Source: JAICWP01 sp035252015
GTDB lineage: Bacteria > Acidobacteriota > Terriglobia > Terriglobales > Acidobacteriaceae
Assembly: GCA_035252015.1 (NCBI GenBank)
Contig: DATFDP010000228.1
Location: 4,794 to 68,793 of the forward strand
Direction: 5' to 3'
Length of the DNA stretch: 64,000 nucleotides
Shown: positions 8,668 through 18,639 of the stretch, piece after piece
Numbering within the stretch: the first letter of the stretch is position 1
How the letters are laid out: each line of letters starts with the position of its first letter
The notes under the pieces: model-generated
Databases searched by the model: none
What the model was told of the DNA's origin: nothing
Seen by the model: the letters and a program-made list of their open reading frames with translations, nothing else
Translations under genes and position numbers: made by a program

Positions 8668-9065
8668 GGCTGGTTAGCGCGCTACTTCTGGCGTTCACCG
8701 CGGCCATGATTCTGGTGCACCTGATCAGCACGCGTCTATTGCGTCGCGCCTGGGCCAGCGAGGCTCCGGATTGGTTGAGCGTGCTTAACATCTTTCGATT
8801 TGAAGGTACCTACTACCTGGCGCTGATGGCGTATGTGGTGTGGCAGCGCGGGCGGTTTCTGCTGGTTCCGCTGGTGGTTATGGCCGTTTTGCATGTGGCG
8901 GGCTGGGCCATGGCGGAGCGGAGGCGGGAGTGGCTGACGGAAGCGGGCGGGGAGTGGGCGCGGGGGCGCATTCTGTTCGGCGTGCAGGTCTTCGACTTGG
9001 CGGAAACGGTGGTGCTGGCCTATATCGCCTGGGTGCTGGCGCGAGCGATTTTCAGCCGTCCCTGA
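8664..9065 (+). CDS. Four-helix membrane protein coupled to zincin
   Basis: The 133-residue product has about four membrane helices (near 2-22, 44-60, 66-82 and 107-128) with an Arg-rich loop ERRREW between helices 3 and 4. It starts at the ATG that overlaps the stop of the metallopeptidase by four bases, so the two are translated together. No domain is recognised. The pairing suggests it may localise or regulate the zincin (inference). Confidence 0.75.
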   Translation: MRLVSALLLAFTAAMILVHLISTRLLRRAWASEAPDWLSVLNIFRFEGTYYLALMAYVVWQRGRFLLVPLVVMAVLHVAGWAMAERRREWLTEAGGEWARGRILFGVQVFDLAETVVLAYIAWVLARAIFSRP

Positions 9066-9082
9066 ACGGCTTGAGGTCCAGC

Positions 9083-9115
9083 GAAAGCAAAAGCGCAGGA
9101 GCCTTGCTCCTGCGC
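9083..9115 (-). terminator. Rho-independent terminator of the M48 gene
   Basis: A perfect 10-bp stem (9093-9102 pairs with 9106-9115) with a three-base loop is followed on the minus strand by TTTTGCTTT. It lies 29 bases after the M48 stop codon. On the plus strand it has no T tract, so it mainly serves the minus strand. Confidence 0.8.
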
Positions 9116-9143
9116 CTATAGCGTGTCCGCTGTGAATCGGGCC

Positions 9144-10148
<1,005 letters not shown>

Positions 10149-10533
10149 AAATGTACCCCTGCTGAGTGCAAGCCCCTTACCTGCGCCCAGAATGTAACCG
10201 GTGGCCGCTTGTCAGCTGGTCCTCGACCTATTTAGAGGCAGGACCGCTTCACGGTAGTTGTCCGTCAGCCCCTTGCTGCCCTATCCATACCGGTTTTGGC
10301 TGGTTTGCAGGAATCCAGGGCAGCTTGTTAAGCGCGACTATACCCCTCTCCTGGAACCCAGTCCAGCGCGGGAAGGAGCCGCCTTTCGCGGGTTTGCTAC
10401 TGACTCCGGCGCCTATTTATTAGACGGGTGAAAGCGTTCTTGAGGGGCAGAAAATTTTCCGCCGCAATTCTTTCCAGGTGTGGGGTTTAAGGGCAACTCA
10501 GAGCGCGCGCCGAGGCAACACAACTCATGCGTC
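10149..10533. other. Divergent intergenic region
   Basis: This 385-base stretch separates the M48 gene (minus) from a hypothetical gene (plus) and must hold both promoters. I see no convincing -35/-10 pair, RNA gene or repeat. The part around 10430-10480 is AT-richer. Confidence 0.4.
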
Positions 10534-10989
10534 ATGGGTTGGATAACAGAAGAATATTCCCGGCGCTCCCCGGCAGCACAGCCCTCGCAAGATCCTGACC
10601 AAGCGCGGCAGCATGCCATCGCTAACCTGTGGCTGGAGCTGCGCGACGGGTTGCAGGCGGACGTGAACGAATATAACCGCTGGGGCGGCGCCGCCATCTT
10701 TGACGCCACCGAGCAGGAGCAGGCTGCGATCTCCGATCCCACCACGGGATTGCAGGTTCGTATTCAGGCTGACCTGCCTGACCGCCATTTGCGTTACGAG
10801 TTTGAAGCTACGCGAGAGAGTGTGCCTGCTCCGGACGGGGGCTTCTTCTCCATCCACATCGCCGCCGCCGGTAAGGCAGAGCTATTTTCCGCCGACCAGC
10901 CACTGACCTGCGAGCAGGCACGCCGCGTTCTGCTGCAGCCCGTGCTCTTTCCCAGCGACACTTCCACACCGCTGCGGCAGTCTGCGTGA
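10534..10989 (+). CDS. Hypothetical protein
   Basis: This soluble 151-residue protein has no signal peptide or membrane segment. The N-terminus is Pro/Gln-rich, followed by a helix (ARQHAIANLWLELRDGL) and then alternating strand-like segments (GLQVRIQADLP, HLRYEFEATRE, GGFFSIHIAAAG). No family is recognised. The start MGWITEEY at 10534 is preferred over 10480 because the upstream part is Arg/Ser-rich and looks non-coding. It is followed after 22 bases by a DMT transporter and may be co-transcribed. Confidence 0.6.
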   Translation: MGWITEEYSRRSPAAQPSQDPDQARQHAIANLWLELRDGLQADVNEYNRWGGAAIFDATEQEQAAISDPTTGLQVRIQADLPDRHLRYEFEATRESVPAPDGGFFSIHIAAAGKAELFSADQPLTCEQARRVLLQPVLFPSDTSTPLRQSA

Positions 10990-11011
10990 CTTATCCTGAA
11001 CGGCGCCCCGC

Positions 11012-12028
11012 ATGAACTCTGTTCCCCATAGCGCCGCGATCGCCCTTTCGCTTCCCGCCGCGCTGGATTTCCTCCGCAACGGGGTATTTATCGCCATCAT
11101 CGCCAATGGTCTGATCGGTATTTCCCTGGTCTGGGACAAGGTGCTGCTCCGGCAGCCGGAAACCACGAACCTGGTGTCCTACGTATTCTGGCTGGGCGCG
11201 ATCAGCATCTTCGGGCTGCTGCTGGCCCCCTTCGGCTTCCACTGGCCGAAGCTCTCCATTTGCCTTCTGGCGTTTGCCACTGGAATACTCCATCTGGCTG
11301 CGGTGTGGTTCTATTACGCGGCTCTCAAACGCGGCGAAGCTTCTCAGACTCTGGCTGTCATGGGAGGTTTTTCCCCGGTCGCTACCGCGCTGATAGCCAT
11401 TCCACTGCTGCGGCACCCCTACCTGACCCATGGCAATCTGCTGGCGTTCGCACTGCTGGTAGCGGGCGGGTTCGTAATGTTTCTATCGGAAAAGCTGAAC
11501 CTGCGGCGGATCCTCCCCGCCATCCTGCTGGCCTCCGGACTGTTTGGGCTCGTCAACGTGCTGCAGAAGGTGGTGTTCGACAACACCAACTTTGTAAGCG
11601 GGTACGTGATCTTTACGGTTGGGACTTTTGCCGGCGCCATGCTACTGCTGGTACGTCCAGGGTGGAGACAGCAAATCTTCACTGATTCCGAAAAGGCTGA
11701 GCCCAGCAGCCGCTTCTGGTATTTCGTAAACCGCTTTGTCTCCGGTGTGGGCTCGTTCCTGATTTTCTACGCCATTGATCTGGCGCATCCCGCCGTGGTG
11801 GACGCCATCTCTGGGGTGCGCTATGCCATCATCTTCCTCGGCGCCTACGGCCTAACCCGGTTATATCCGCGCTGGCTGCACGAGAACTTTCGCGGCTGGA
11901 CTCTGGTAGGCAAGAGCCTGGCTACGCTGCTGATAGTGGCTGGGCTGGTGTTTCTGGGCCTGAGCGGTAAGGGCCAGAATTCCGGCCCCGCCGCCCGGCT
12001 TACGCTGCCGGCACCGCATCTTTCGTGA
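11012..12028 (+). CDS. EamA/DMT superfamily transporter
   Basis: The 338-residue product has about ten hydrophobic helices arranged as two EamA-type halves. The first half contains the typical HLAAVWFYYAALKRGEAS segment, where a helix end precedes the ALxxGxx motif, and VATALIAIPLLRHP; the second contains ILLASGLFGLVNVLQK and VVDAISGVRYAIIFLGAY. Drug/metabolite transporters export amino acids, sugars or drugs; the substrate is not predictable here. The tail after residue 320 is short and hydrophilic. It converges with a half-size DMT pair. Confidence 0.85.
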   Translation: MNSVPHSAAIALSLPAALDFLRNGVFIAIIANGLIGISLVWDKVLLRQPETTNLVSYVFWLGAISIFGLLLAPFGFHWPKLSICLLAFATGILHLAAVWFYYAALKRGEASQTLAVMGGFSPVATALIAIPLLRHPYLTHGNLLAFALLVAGGFVMFLSEKLNLRRILPAILLASGLFGLVNVLQKVVFDNTNFVSGYVIFTVGTFAGAMLLLVRPGWRQQIFTDSEKAEPSSRFWYFVNRFVSGVGSFLIFYAIDLAHPAVVDAISGVRYAIIFLGAYGLTRLYPRWLHENFRGWTLVGKSLATLLIVAGLVFLGLSGKGQNSGPAARLTLPAPHLS

Positions 12029-12076
12029 TGTCCTCTGGACTTCTGGAAACTTTGAGCTCGAAACTCTGAAACTGAA

Positions 12077-12442
12077 TTATATCGAGATCAGCATCACCCC
12101 AATGGCCACCAGGGACGCGCCTGCCCAGCGTTTCCAACCCACCTCTTCTCCCAGCAGATACTTGGCCAGAGCGGTTTCCAGCAGGTAGCTGGAGGCGGTG
12201 GCGGGAATAGCAAAACTCAGTTTAGCGATGGAAAGCAGATCCATGAGCGCAAAGAAGGAGATGGCCATGGCCACGATGCCGAGGATGATGTAGAGATTGC
12301 GGGACAACTGCCACAACAGCCGCGCCAGGCCGCGAACCGTGAAGTCGTTCACCTCGCCATGGCGCTTCATACCGACGGTGGTGAGCAGGTCGCCCACGGT
12401 GCCCGGGCCCACAATCAACGCCACCAGGAGCCAACGCATCAT
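12077..12442 (-). CDS. Half-size DMT (EamA-like) membrane protein, second of pair
   Basis: This 121-residue, four-helix protein resembles a single EamA repeat or SMR subunit: helix 3 AISFFALMDLLSIAKLSFAIPATASSYLLE is followed by ALAKYLLGEEVGWKRWAGASLVAIGVMLI, the typical helix-4 motif. Its start overlaps the stop of the preceding gene by four bases (ATGA). The two proteins have the same fold and length, so they probably form an obligate heterodimer like ArnE/ArnF or YkkC/YkkD (inference). Confidence 0.8.
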   Translation of the reverse strand: MMRWLLVALIVGPGTVGDLLTTVGMKRHGEVNDFTVRGLARLLWQLSRNLYIILGIVAMAISFFALMDLLSIAKLSFAIPATASSYLLETALAKYLLGEEVGWKRWAGASLVAIGVMLISI

Positions 12443-12855
12443 TCCTCCGCCAACCCTCCGGTTTCGTCAGTGGTGCTGGGAAAGGTTTCGCCCACAAACA
12501 CCGCTCCCACGGTGATCAGCACAATGCCTGCCCAGCGCAGGGCCGAGACTTCTTCCGCCAGGAAGAATTTCCCCAGCAGGGCGCTGAGAATGTACGAAGT
12601 GGAGGTCACCGTAATGACATAGCTCAAATCGGCCCAACTAAGCAGCGCCAGGCGGAAGATGAGCCAGGCAATCAGCAGGACCACCCCGGCAATGACCCAC
12701 GGGTCGGTGAAGGCCTGCAGATAGGGGCCGGGCTGCCAGGTCACCAGGTGCCCCACCTCCTGCATACCCTTACCGAGAGCGTAATTGCCCACGGCATTGC
12801 TTACCACCACCACCGTCGTGATAGCGGCGGTCTTAGTGATGAACCGGGAAATCAT
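12439..12855 (-). CDS. Half-size DMT (EamA-like) membrane protein, first of pair
   Basis: The 138-residue product has four membrane helices with the EamA-like helix-3/4 block SYVITVTSTSYILSALLGKFFLAEEVSALRW, matching its partner downstream. A Trp/Pro-rich loop (TWQPGPYLQAFTDP) separates helices 1 and 2. The C-terminal 14 residues are acidic and cytoplasmic. The four-base overlap with the second gene implies coupled synthesis at a fixed ratio. The substrate is unknown; small DMT pairs are known for drugs, polyamines and lipid-linked sugars. Confidence 0.8.
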   Translation of the reverse strand: MISRFITKTAAITTVVVVSNAVGNYALGKGMQEVGHLVTWQPGPYLQAFTDPWVIAGVVLLIAWLIFRLALLSWADLSYVITVTSTSYILSALLGKFFLAEEVSALRWAGIVLITVGAVFVGETFPSTTDETGGLAEE

Positions 12856-13201
12856 GAGCCCACTTGTTGGCGGGAGAAATCTTCTCAGTTTGGCGTGCGA
12901 CGAACAACTCTAAGATGCTCGATCAGGCGAGCGGGATTCCGCGCGCAGTGCGCGGACTAAGCTGAGTTCACTGCAGCCAAGCAAGAAACCAGCTGAACCG
13001 GGTATACTCTTGCGGAAGTTTTGTACGTGCCGTCGGTCCGGGTGTCAGCAAGCCCGGCAACTCCCAAACCCAATTTCGAATTTTCACCAGGGTCCGTTCT
13101 AGTCTTTCCACGGCAATCTTTTTAGCTGTCCGCACAACCGACATGCGAAACCGCGAAGGAGAGATTCTTAAACCAGAAAAAATCATTGAAGGAGCAGCCT
13201 A
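12856..13201. other. Divergent intergenic region upstream of dps
   Basis: This 345-base region lies between the half-size transporter pair (minus) and dps (plus). It contains a 6-bp hairpin (12939-12944 with 12950-12955), not followed by a T tract. The region next to dps has GAAGGAGC as its ribosome site. No regulator binding site could be assigned with confidence. Confidence 0.4.
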
Positions 13202-13819
13202 ATGGCAAAGAAACAGATGCACACGAACACCGCCAGCAGACCCAGCGCCCAGCCCCGCCTTCATCAGCATGCCCGCGAAATCCAGGTATACGGAACCGTG
13301 AACCACGCCCTTCCGCTTGAACTGGAGGAACCCGTACGGCTGGAGATGACGGAGCAGCTCAACCAGTTGCTGGCCGATACCATGACTCTGCGCGACCTGT
13401 ACAAGAAATCCCATTGGCAGGTCGCCGGCCCCACTTTCTATCAGCTGCATCTTTTGTACGACAAGCATTACGACGAGCAGGTGGAGCTAGTGGATGCGAT
13501 TGCGGAACGGATTCAGCTGCTGGGCGGCGTCAGCCTGGCCATGGCCGCGGATGTGGCTGAAATCACGCAAATCGAGCGTCCGCCCCGCGGGCGGGAAGAG
13601 GTCCCCGTTCAATTGTCGCGCCTACTGGACGCTCACCAAATCATTATCCGCCAGACGCGCACGCTGGCTCGCCGCGCCTCTGAACTTGGAGATGACGGCA
13701 GCAACGACCTTCTGGTCAGTGAGGTGCTGCGAACGAATGAACTGCAAGTCTGGTTTTTGAGTGAACACCTGGTTAACGTTCCGCTGGTCAAGGCGGAAGA
13801 ACCGTCAGCCGCTGCTTGA
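13202..13819 (+). CDS. dps: Dps/ferritin-like DNA protection protein
   Basis: This 205-residue protein has the complete Dps ferroxidase set at canonical spacing: His71, His83, Asp87, Asp98 and Glu102 (HW-x10-H-x3-D-x10-D-x3-E). Dps dodecamers oxidise Fe(II) with hydrogen peroxide, store iron and protect DNA. A longer than usual N-terminal tail (about 45 residues, with Lys/His/Arg) may serve DNA binding. A GAAGGAG ribosome site precedes the ATG. It is monocistronic and converges with the SYLF gene, with a bidirectional hairpin between them. Confidence 0.93.
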   Translation: MAKKQMHTNTASRPSAQPRLHQHAREIQVYGTVNHALPLELEEPVRLEMTEQLNQLLADTMTLRDLYKKSHWQVAGPTFYQLHLLYDKHYDEQVELVDAIAERIQLLGGVSLAMAADVAEITQIERPPRGREEVPVQLSRLLDAHQIIIRQTRTLARRASELGDDGSNDLLVSEVLRTNELQVWFLSEHLVNVPLVKAEEPSAAA

Positions 13820-13863
13820 GCAAGGTACCGGGTGCAAAATTCAGAGGTCAGCGGCAAGAAAAG

Positions 13864-13899
13864 GAGTCCCGCAGGAGATCTCATCTCCCTGCGGGACTC
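13864..13899. terminator. Bidirectional hairpin terminator
   Basis: A perfect 12-bp stem (13864-13875 with 13888-13899) lies between the convergent dps and SYLF genes. On the minus strand it is followed by CCTTTTCTT, and on the plus strand by an AT-rich AATAATTATT. It ends five bases from the SYLF stop codon. Confidence 0.75.
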
Positions 13900-13904
13900 A
13901 ATAA

Positions 13905-14621
13905 TTATTCCAGCGACTTGGGGTCGGAGAGATTTTTCGGGGAATGATGGTTGAGCAGCGACACCAGTTCTTGCCCGCTCGCCGGCACGCCTACGCGGTG
14001 CTCGCGCACAATTTCGCGGGCGGTGATTTTGCGTCCGTAGAGTTTCTCGTTGGCGCTATTATCCTGCCGCAGGGTGGAACCTTCCAGGGAGATGCCGGCA
14101 AACAGTCCGCGCGAGCGGGAATAGGAAAGAATCTCGGCCCGCATGGCTACGTCGGTCGCCGCCGTGGCGGCGCGGCCTTTGGGGCCCGCGGCTGCGGCGG
14201 CATCGGCGCCCAGCTTCACCTTGGTCTTGAGCAGCGACTCCGCCCCGTGGGGATTCATCACCAGCAGCACGAAATCCGTGGCTTGGCCGCCCAACTGAAA
14301 GCCGATATTGCCGCCCTCCAGCGCATACATGGCGGGCGCGCTCCAAGGACCGGTGTAATGCTGGCCGGTGCGGCAACTCATTACGCCGCGGCCATAGCTA
14401 CCACCCAGCCCTATGGCAAATTTTTTCACCGAAGGCAGAACAATGATGCATTCGGCGCGGTCGAAGAGGTCCTTGGGGATATCATCCGGGATGTTGATGA
14501 TCTCTTTGAGCACCTGACCGGCATCTTTGACTCGATCCTGCTCCTTTTCATTGTCCTTGGCCGCCAGCAGAGGGGCGGCTAGTAACAGTACGGAAGTCAG
14601 CAGCGCGAGCAGCTTTTTCAT
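13905..14621 (-). CDS. SYLF/Ysc84-domain lipid-binding protein
   Basis: The 238-residue protein has a signal peptide (MKKLLALLTSVLLLAAPLLA) and then a SYLF (Ysc84 actin-binding-like, DUF500) domain. Markers are the FDRAECIIVLPSVKKFAIGLGGSYG block, GNIGFQLGGQATDFVLLVM, and the later SYSRSRGLFAGISLEGSTL segment. Eukaryotic relatives bind phosphoinositides; bacterial secreted forms are common in Acidobacteriota but of unknown role. GGAGGT stands seven bases before the chosen start; the long upstream open frame lacks such a site. Confidence 0.9.
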   Translation of the reverse strand: MKKLLALLTSVLLLAAPLLAAKDNEKEQDRVKDAGQVLKEIINIPDDIPKDLFDRAECIIVLPSVKKFAIGLGGSYGRGVMSCRTGQHYTGPWSAPAMYALEGGNIGFQLGGQATDFVLLVMNPHGAESLLKTKVKLGADAAAAAGPKGRAATAATDVAMRAEILSYSRSRGLFAGISLEGSTLRQDNSANEKLYGRKITAREIVREHRVGVPASGQELVSLLNHHSPKNLSDPKSLE

Positions 14622-14803
14622 GAAACCTCCAGGATGGAATTGACATCTTAACTCGTAATCAGCGGTGTGTAACGAAAGTCTGTTCCCCGTTTGTAACTTG
14701 GCTTCCTCTCCGCCGTGACCTAGAGTTCCCCTTGGCATTGAAAGTGCATTAAATCATTTGGGCGGCGTTTGCGCCGCGCAAAACGGCAGAAAATGCACCT
14801 TTT

Positions 14804-15808
14804 ATGAAATTTTTGCTTCTCAGCCTCGCCGCCGCTCTCCTGTTGCCTTTCGCAGCTATGGGAGCCCACGCTCAGTTGCCTGCGGGGCAGGATCCCAGCC
14901 AGCCCTACCTGGGCAGCGAGGCCACAGCTTCGGACACCGCCGCTTATCCTGAACAGGCGGGCAGTTCGGTCCTCATGACCATTCACAAGCGGGTGGATGA
15001 GGTGAATGTCGTGTTTACCGCCACCAACGGGCACGGCAAGTTTGTGCGCGACCTCTCGGAAGGCGACTTCCGGGTGCTGGACAACAACCAGCCCCCGCAA
15101 AGCATTCTTGATTTTCGCCGCGAAACCAATCTGCCTCTGCGCGTGGGTCTGCTGGTGGATGACAGCGGCTCGGTGAAAAGCCGCTTCGCTTTTGAGCAGA
15201 ACGCCGCCATCTCTTTTCTCCAACAGGTAGTGCGGCCGGTTGTTGATCGCGCATTCGTGATCGGCTTCAATAGCCATGCCAAGCTGATGAAGGATTTTAC
15301 GGACAACAACGCACAACTGTCTTCGGCAATTTACAACCTGAAGGCGGGCGGAGGCACAGCGCTGTACGATGCCATTTATCTGGCCTGCAAGGAAAAGCTG
15401 CTTAAGACCGGAGATGAGCGGCCGGTGCGGCGCGCCATCATCGTGCTCAGCGACGGGGAAGATAACCAGAGTCAGATGAGCCTGGGCGCTGCCATCCAGA
15501 TGGCGCAGCGCGCCGAGGTGGTCATTTACGCCATCAGCACCGACGACAGCGGCCTGGTCCTGCGGGGCGATGGCGTGCTCGAGCAACTCGCCACCTACAC
15601 CGGTGGACGCGCCTTCTTTCCCTACAAAATGAACGACATTACCAAGTCCTTTTCCGCCATTGAAGAGGAACTGCGCAGTCAATATTCGCTGGCCTACAGG
15701 CCGGCTGATTTGTCGGCCGACGGCCGCTACCATTCCATCGAGATCTCCGCCCTCAACAAGAAGGTGCATGTCCGCTCCCGCCCGGGCTACTACGCTCCCA
15801 CCCAGTAG
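14804..15808 (+). CDS. Secreted VWFA protein, acidobacterial type
   Basis: The 334-residue product has a signal peptide (cleavage near AHAQ, residue 24), then an N-terminal beta region (TIHKRVDEVNVVFTAT...VRDLSEGDFRVLDN) and a von Willebrand factor A domain. The MIDAS motif DDSGS begins at Asp119, and VLSDGEDN forms the later metal-loop region. This architecture is the VWFA-related family that is expanded in Acidobacteria. It is likely a periplasmic or surface metal-dependent adhesion protein. It is divergent from the SYLF gene. Confidence 0.92.
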   Translation: MKFLLLSLAAALLLPFAAMGAHAQLPAGQDPSQPYLGSEATASDTAAYPEQAGSSVLMTIHKRVDEVNVVFTATNGHGKFVRDLSEGDFRVLDNNQPPQSILDFRRETNLPLRVGLLVDDSGSVKSRFAFEQNAAISFLQQVVRPVVDRAFVIGFNSHAKLMKDFTDNNAQLSSAIYNLKAGGGTALYDAIYLACKEKLLKTGDERPVRRAIIVLSDGEDNQSQMSLGAAIQMAQRAEVVIYAISTDDSGLVLRGDGVLEQLATYTGGRAFFPYKMNDITKSFSAIEEELRSQYSLAYRPADLSADGRYHSIEISALNKKVHVRSRPGYYAPTQ

Positions 15809-16007
15809 CTGCTTTTAACTCCTCCGCCGTTCGCCTCCATCGCCAACGCTGTTCTCAAGCCTGAAAACATCGTGATACGATTTATTGCCGGTCTGCCTTG
15901 AGGCCGGCAGGCATCCATTCGCTCCCGGGGACAATCGCAATCTGGGAAGTACAGGGAACTATTTTTCAAAACAGAGCACACCTGAGAAGAGAGAGATAAC
16001 GTTATCC

Positions 16008-17501
<1,494 letters not shown>

Positions 17502-17645
17502 AACTTATCTGCGCAACAACCGAGCCGTGAACGTTCCATCCCTTTGGTCACCTAGGCACAGGTACTTTTCCTTTGAAACAATTCAAGGGTAGGCACGAGC
17601 ATATTCGCGGCACGCCTTTTCACGTTTGTGCCGACCCTGAACGAC

Positions 17646-17990
17646 ATGACCCGAAAACTAACTTGCGTTTTGCTTCTCTTTCTCCTGACAATCATCTGTG
17701 GCGCGCCATTGGCCGGCGCCGACGTGCCGGCGGAACATCACCCCACTCGCAAGGTGCTTAAGAAGGTTCTGCCCTCCTACCCTGAGCTGGCACGCCAGCT
17801 CAACATCAAAGGCGCGGTCAAGCTGGTGGTAATCGTCGAGCCTAATGGCAAGGTCAAGTCGGCCAGAGCGGTAGGCGGGAACCCTGCCTTCGTCGAAGCG
17901 GCCATGCGGGTAATCGACAAGTGGAAGTTTGAGCCGGGCGCGGACCCGACCACGGAAACGGTAGAGATAAAATTTGAGCCCACAGAATAG
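17646..17990 (+). CDS. Periplasmic TonB C-terminal domain protein
   Basis: The 114-residue protein has a signal-peptide-like N-terminus (MTRKLTCVLLLFLLTIICGAPLAGA) and then only a TonB C-terminal fold: YPELARQLNIKGAVKLVVIVEPNGKV...AAMRVIDKWKFEPG. The usual Pro-rich linker is absent. It either stays anchored by the uncleaved leader or is released into the periplasm. TonB proteins pass proton-motive force to outer-membrane receptors such as the one at 28998. A GTG at 17628 is an alternative start. No ExbB/ExbD genes are nearby. Confidence 0.82.
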   Translation: MTRKLTCVLLLFLLTIICGAPLAGADVPAEHHPTRKVLKKVLPSYPELARQLNIKGAVKLVVIVEPNGKVKSARAVGGNPAFVEAAMRVIDKWKFEPGADPTTETVEIKFEPTE

Positions 17991-18087
17991 GGCCGGCAGC
18001 AGTTCTACTCAGCACTGGCTCCCTTGTTCGCCGCTGTGATAACTTGCCCTGTACGGGACCCGCCAAACCGAGTCTCTGGAGCCTGGA

Positions 18088-18639
18088 ATGGCCCTGATTA
18101 TTGTTCTAATCGTCATCGTCGTGGTGGTGGGTTTTTTCATCGCCATGTACAACGGCCTGATCCGCCTGCGCGTGCGCGCGGACGCCTCCTGGTCGGATAT
18201 TGACGTGCAGCTCAAACGGCGGCACGACTTAATTCCCAACCTGGTGGAAACGGTGAAAGGCTATGCCGCCCACGAAAAAGGCACCTTCGAGAATATTGCC
18301 AAGTACCGCTCGGCAGCGATGTCGGCCACCAGTCCGGCGGACCGGGCGGCTGCGGAAGGCCAGTTGACACAGGCTTTGCGCGGTCTGCTGGCGGTGGCGG
18401 AGAACTATCCGCAGCTGCGCGCTTCGGAAGAATTCACCGCGCTCCAAGGGCAGCTGACCCAGACCGAAGATAACATTCAGAACGCGCGCCGCTACTACAA
18501 CGCCGTGGTGCGAGACTTCAACACCAAGCTGCAGACCTTCCCCACCAACGTTTTCGGCAGCATGCTGGGATTTCAGCCGCGCCAGTACTTCGAACTGGAG
18601 ACGCCGGCTGACCGCGAGAACGTTGTTGTGAAGTTCTGA
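18088..18639 (+). CDS. lemA: LemA family protein
   Basis: The 183-residue protein has an N-terminal membrane helix (residues 2-20), then the LemA helical domain: YNGLIRLRVRADASWSDIDVQLKRRHDLIPNLVETVKGY, a family hallmark, and the terminal NVFGSMLGFQPRQYFE block. LemA proteins are membrane-anchored helical bundles of unknown biochemical role. Its stop overlaps the next start by one base (TGATG), so it is translationally coupled to a DUF2207 protein, a pairing seen across many bacteria. Confidence 0.93.
   Translation: MALIIVLIVIVVVVGFFIAMYNGLIRLRVRADASWSDIDVQLKRRHDLIPNLVETVKGYAAHEKGTFENIAKYRSAAMSATSPADRAAAEGQLTQALRGLLAVAENYPQLRASEEFTALQGQLTQTEDNIQNARRYYNAVVRDFNTKLQTFPTNVFGSMLGFQPRQYFELETPADRENVVVKF

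Noticed and set aside
14720..15769. 349-residue minus-strand frame
   Set aside because: It is antisense to the VWFA protein gene, whose signal peptide and MIDAS motif are clear.
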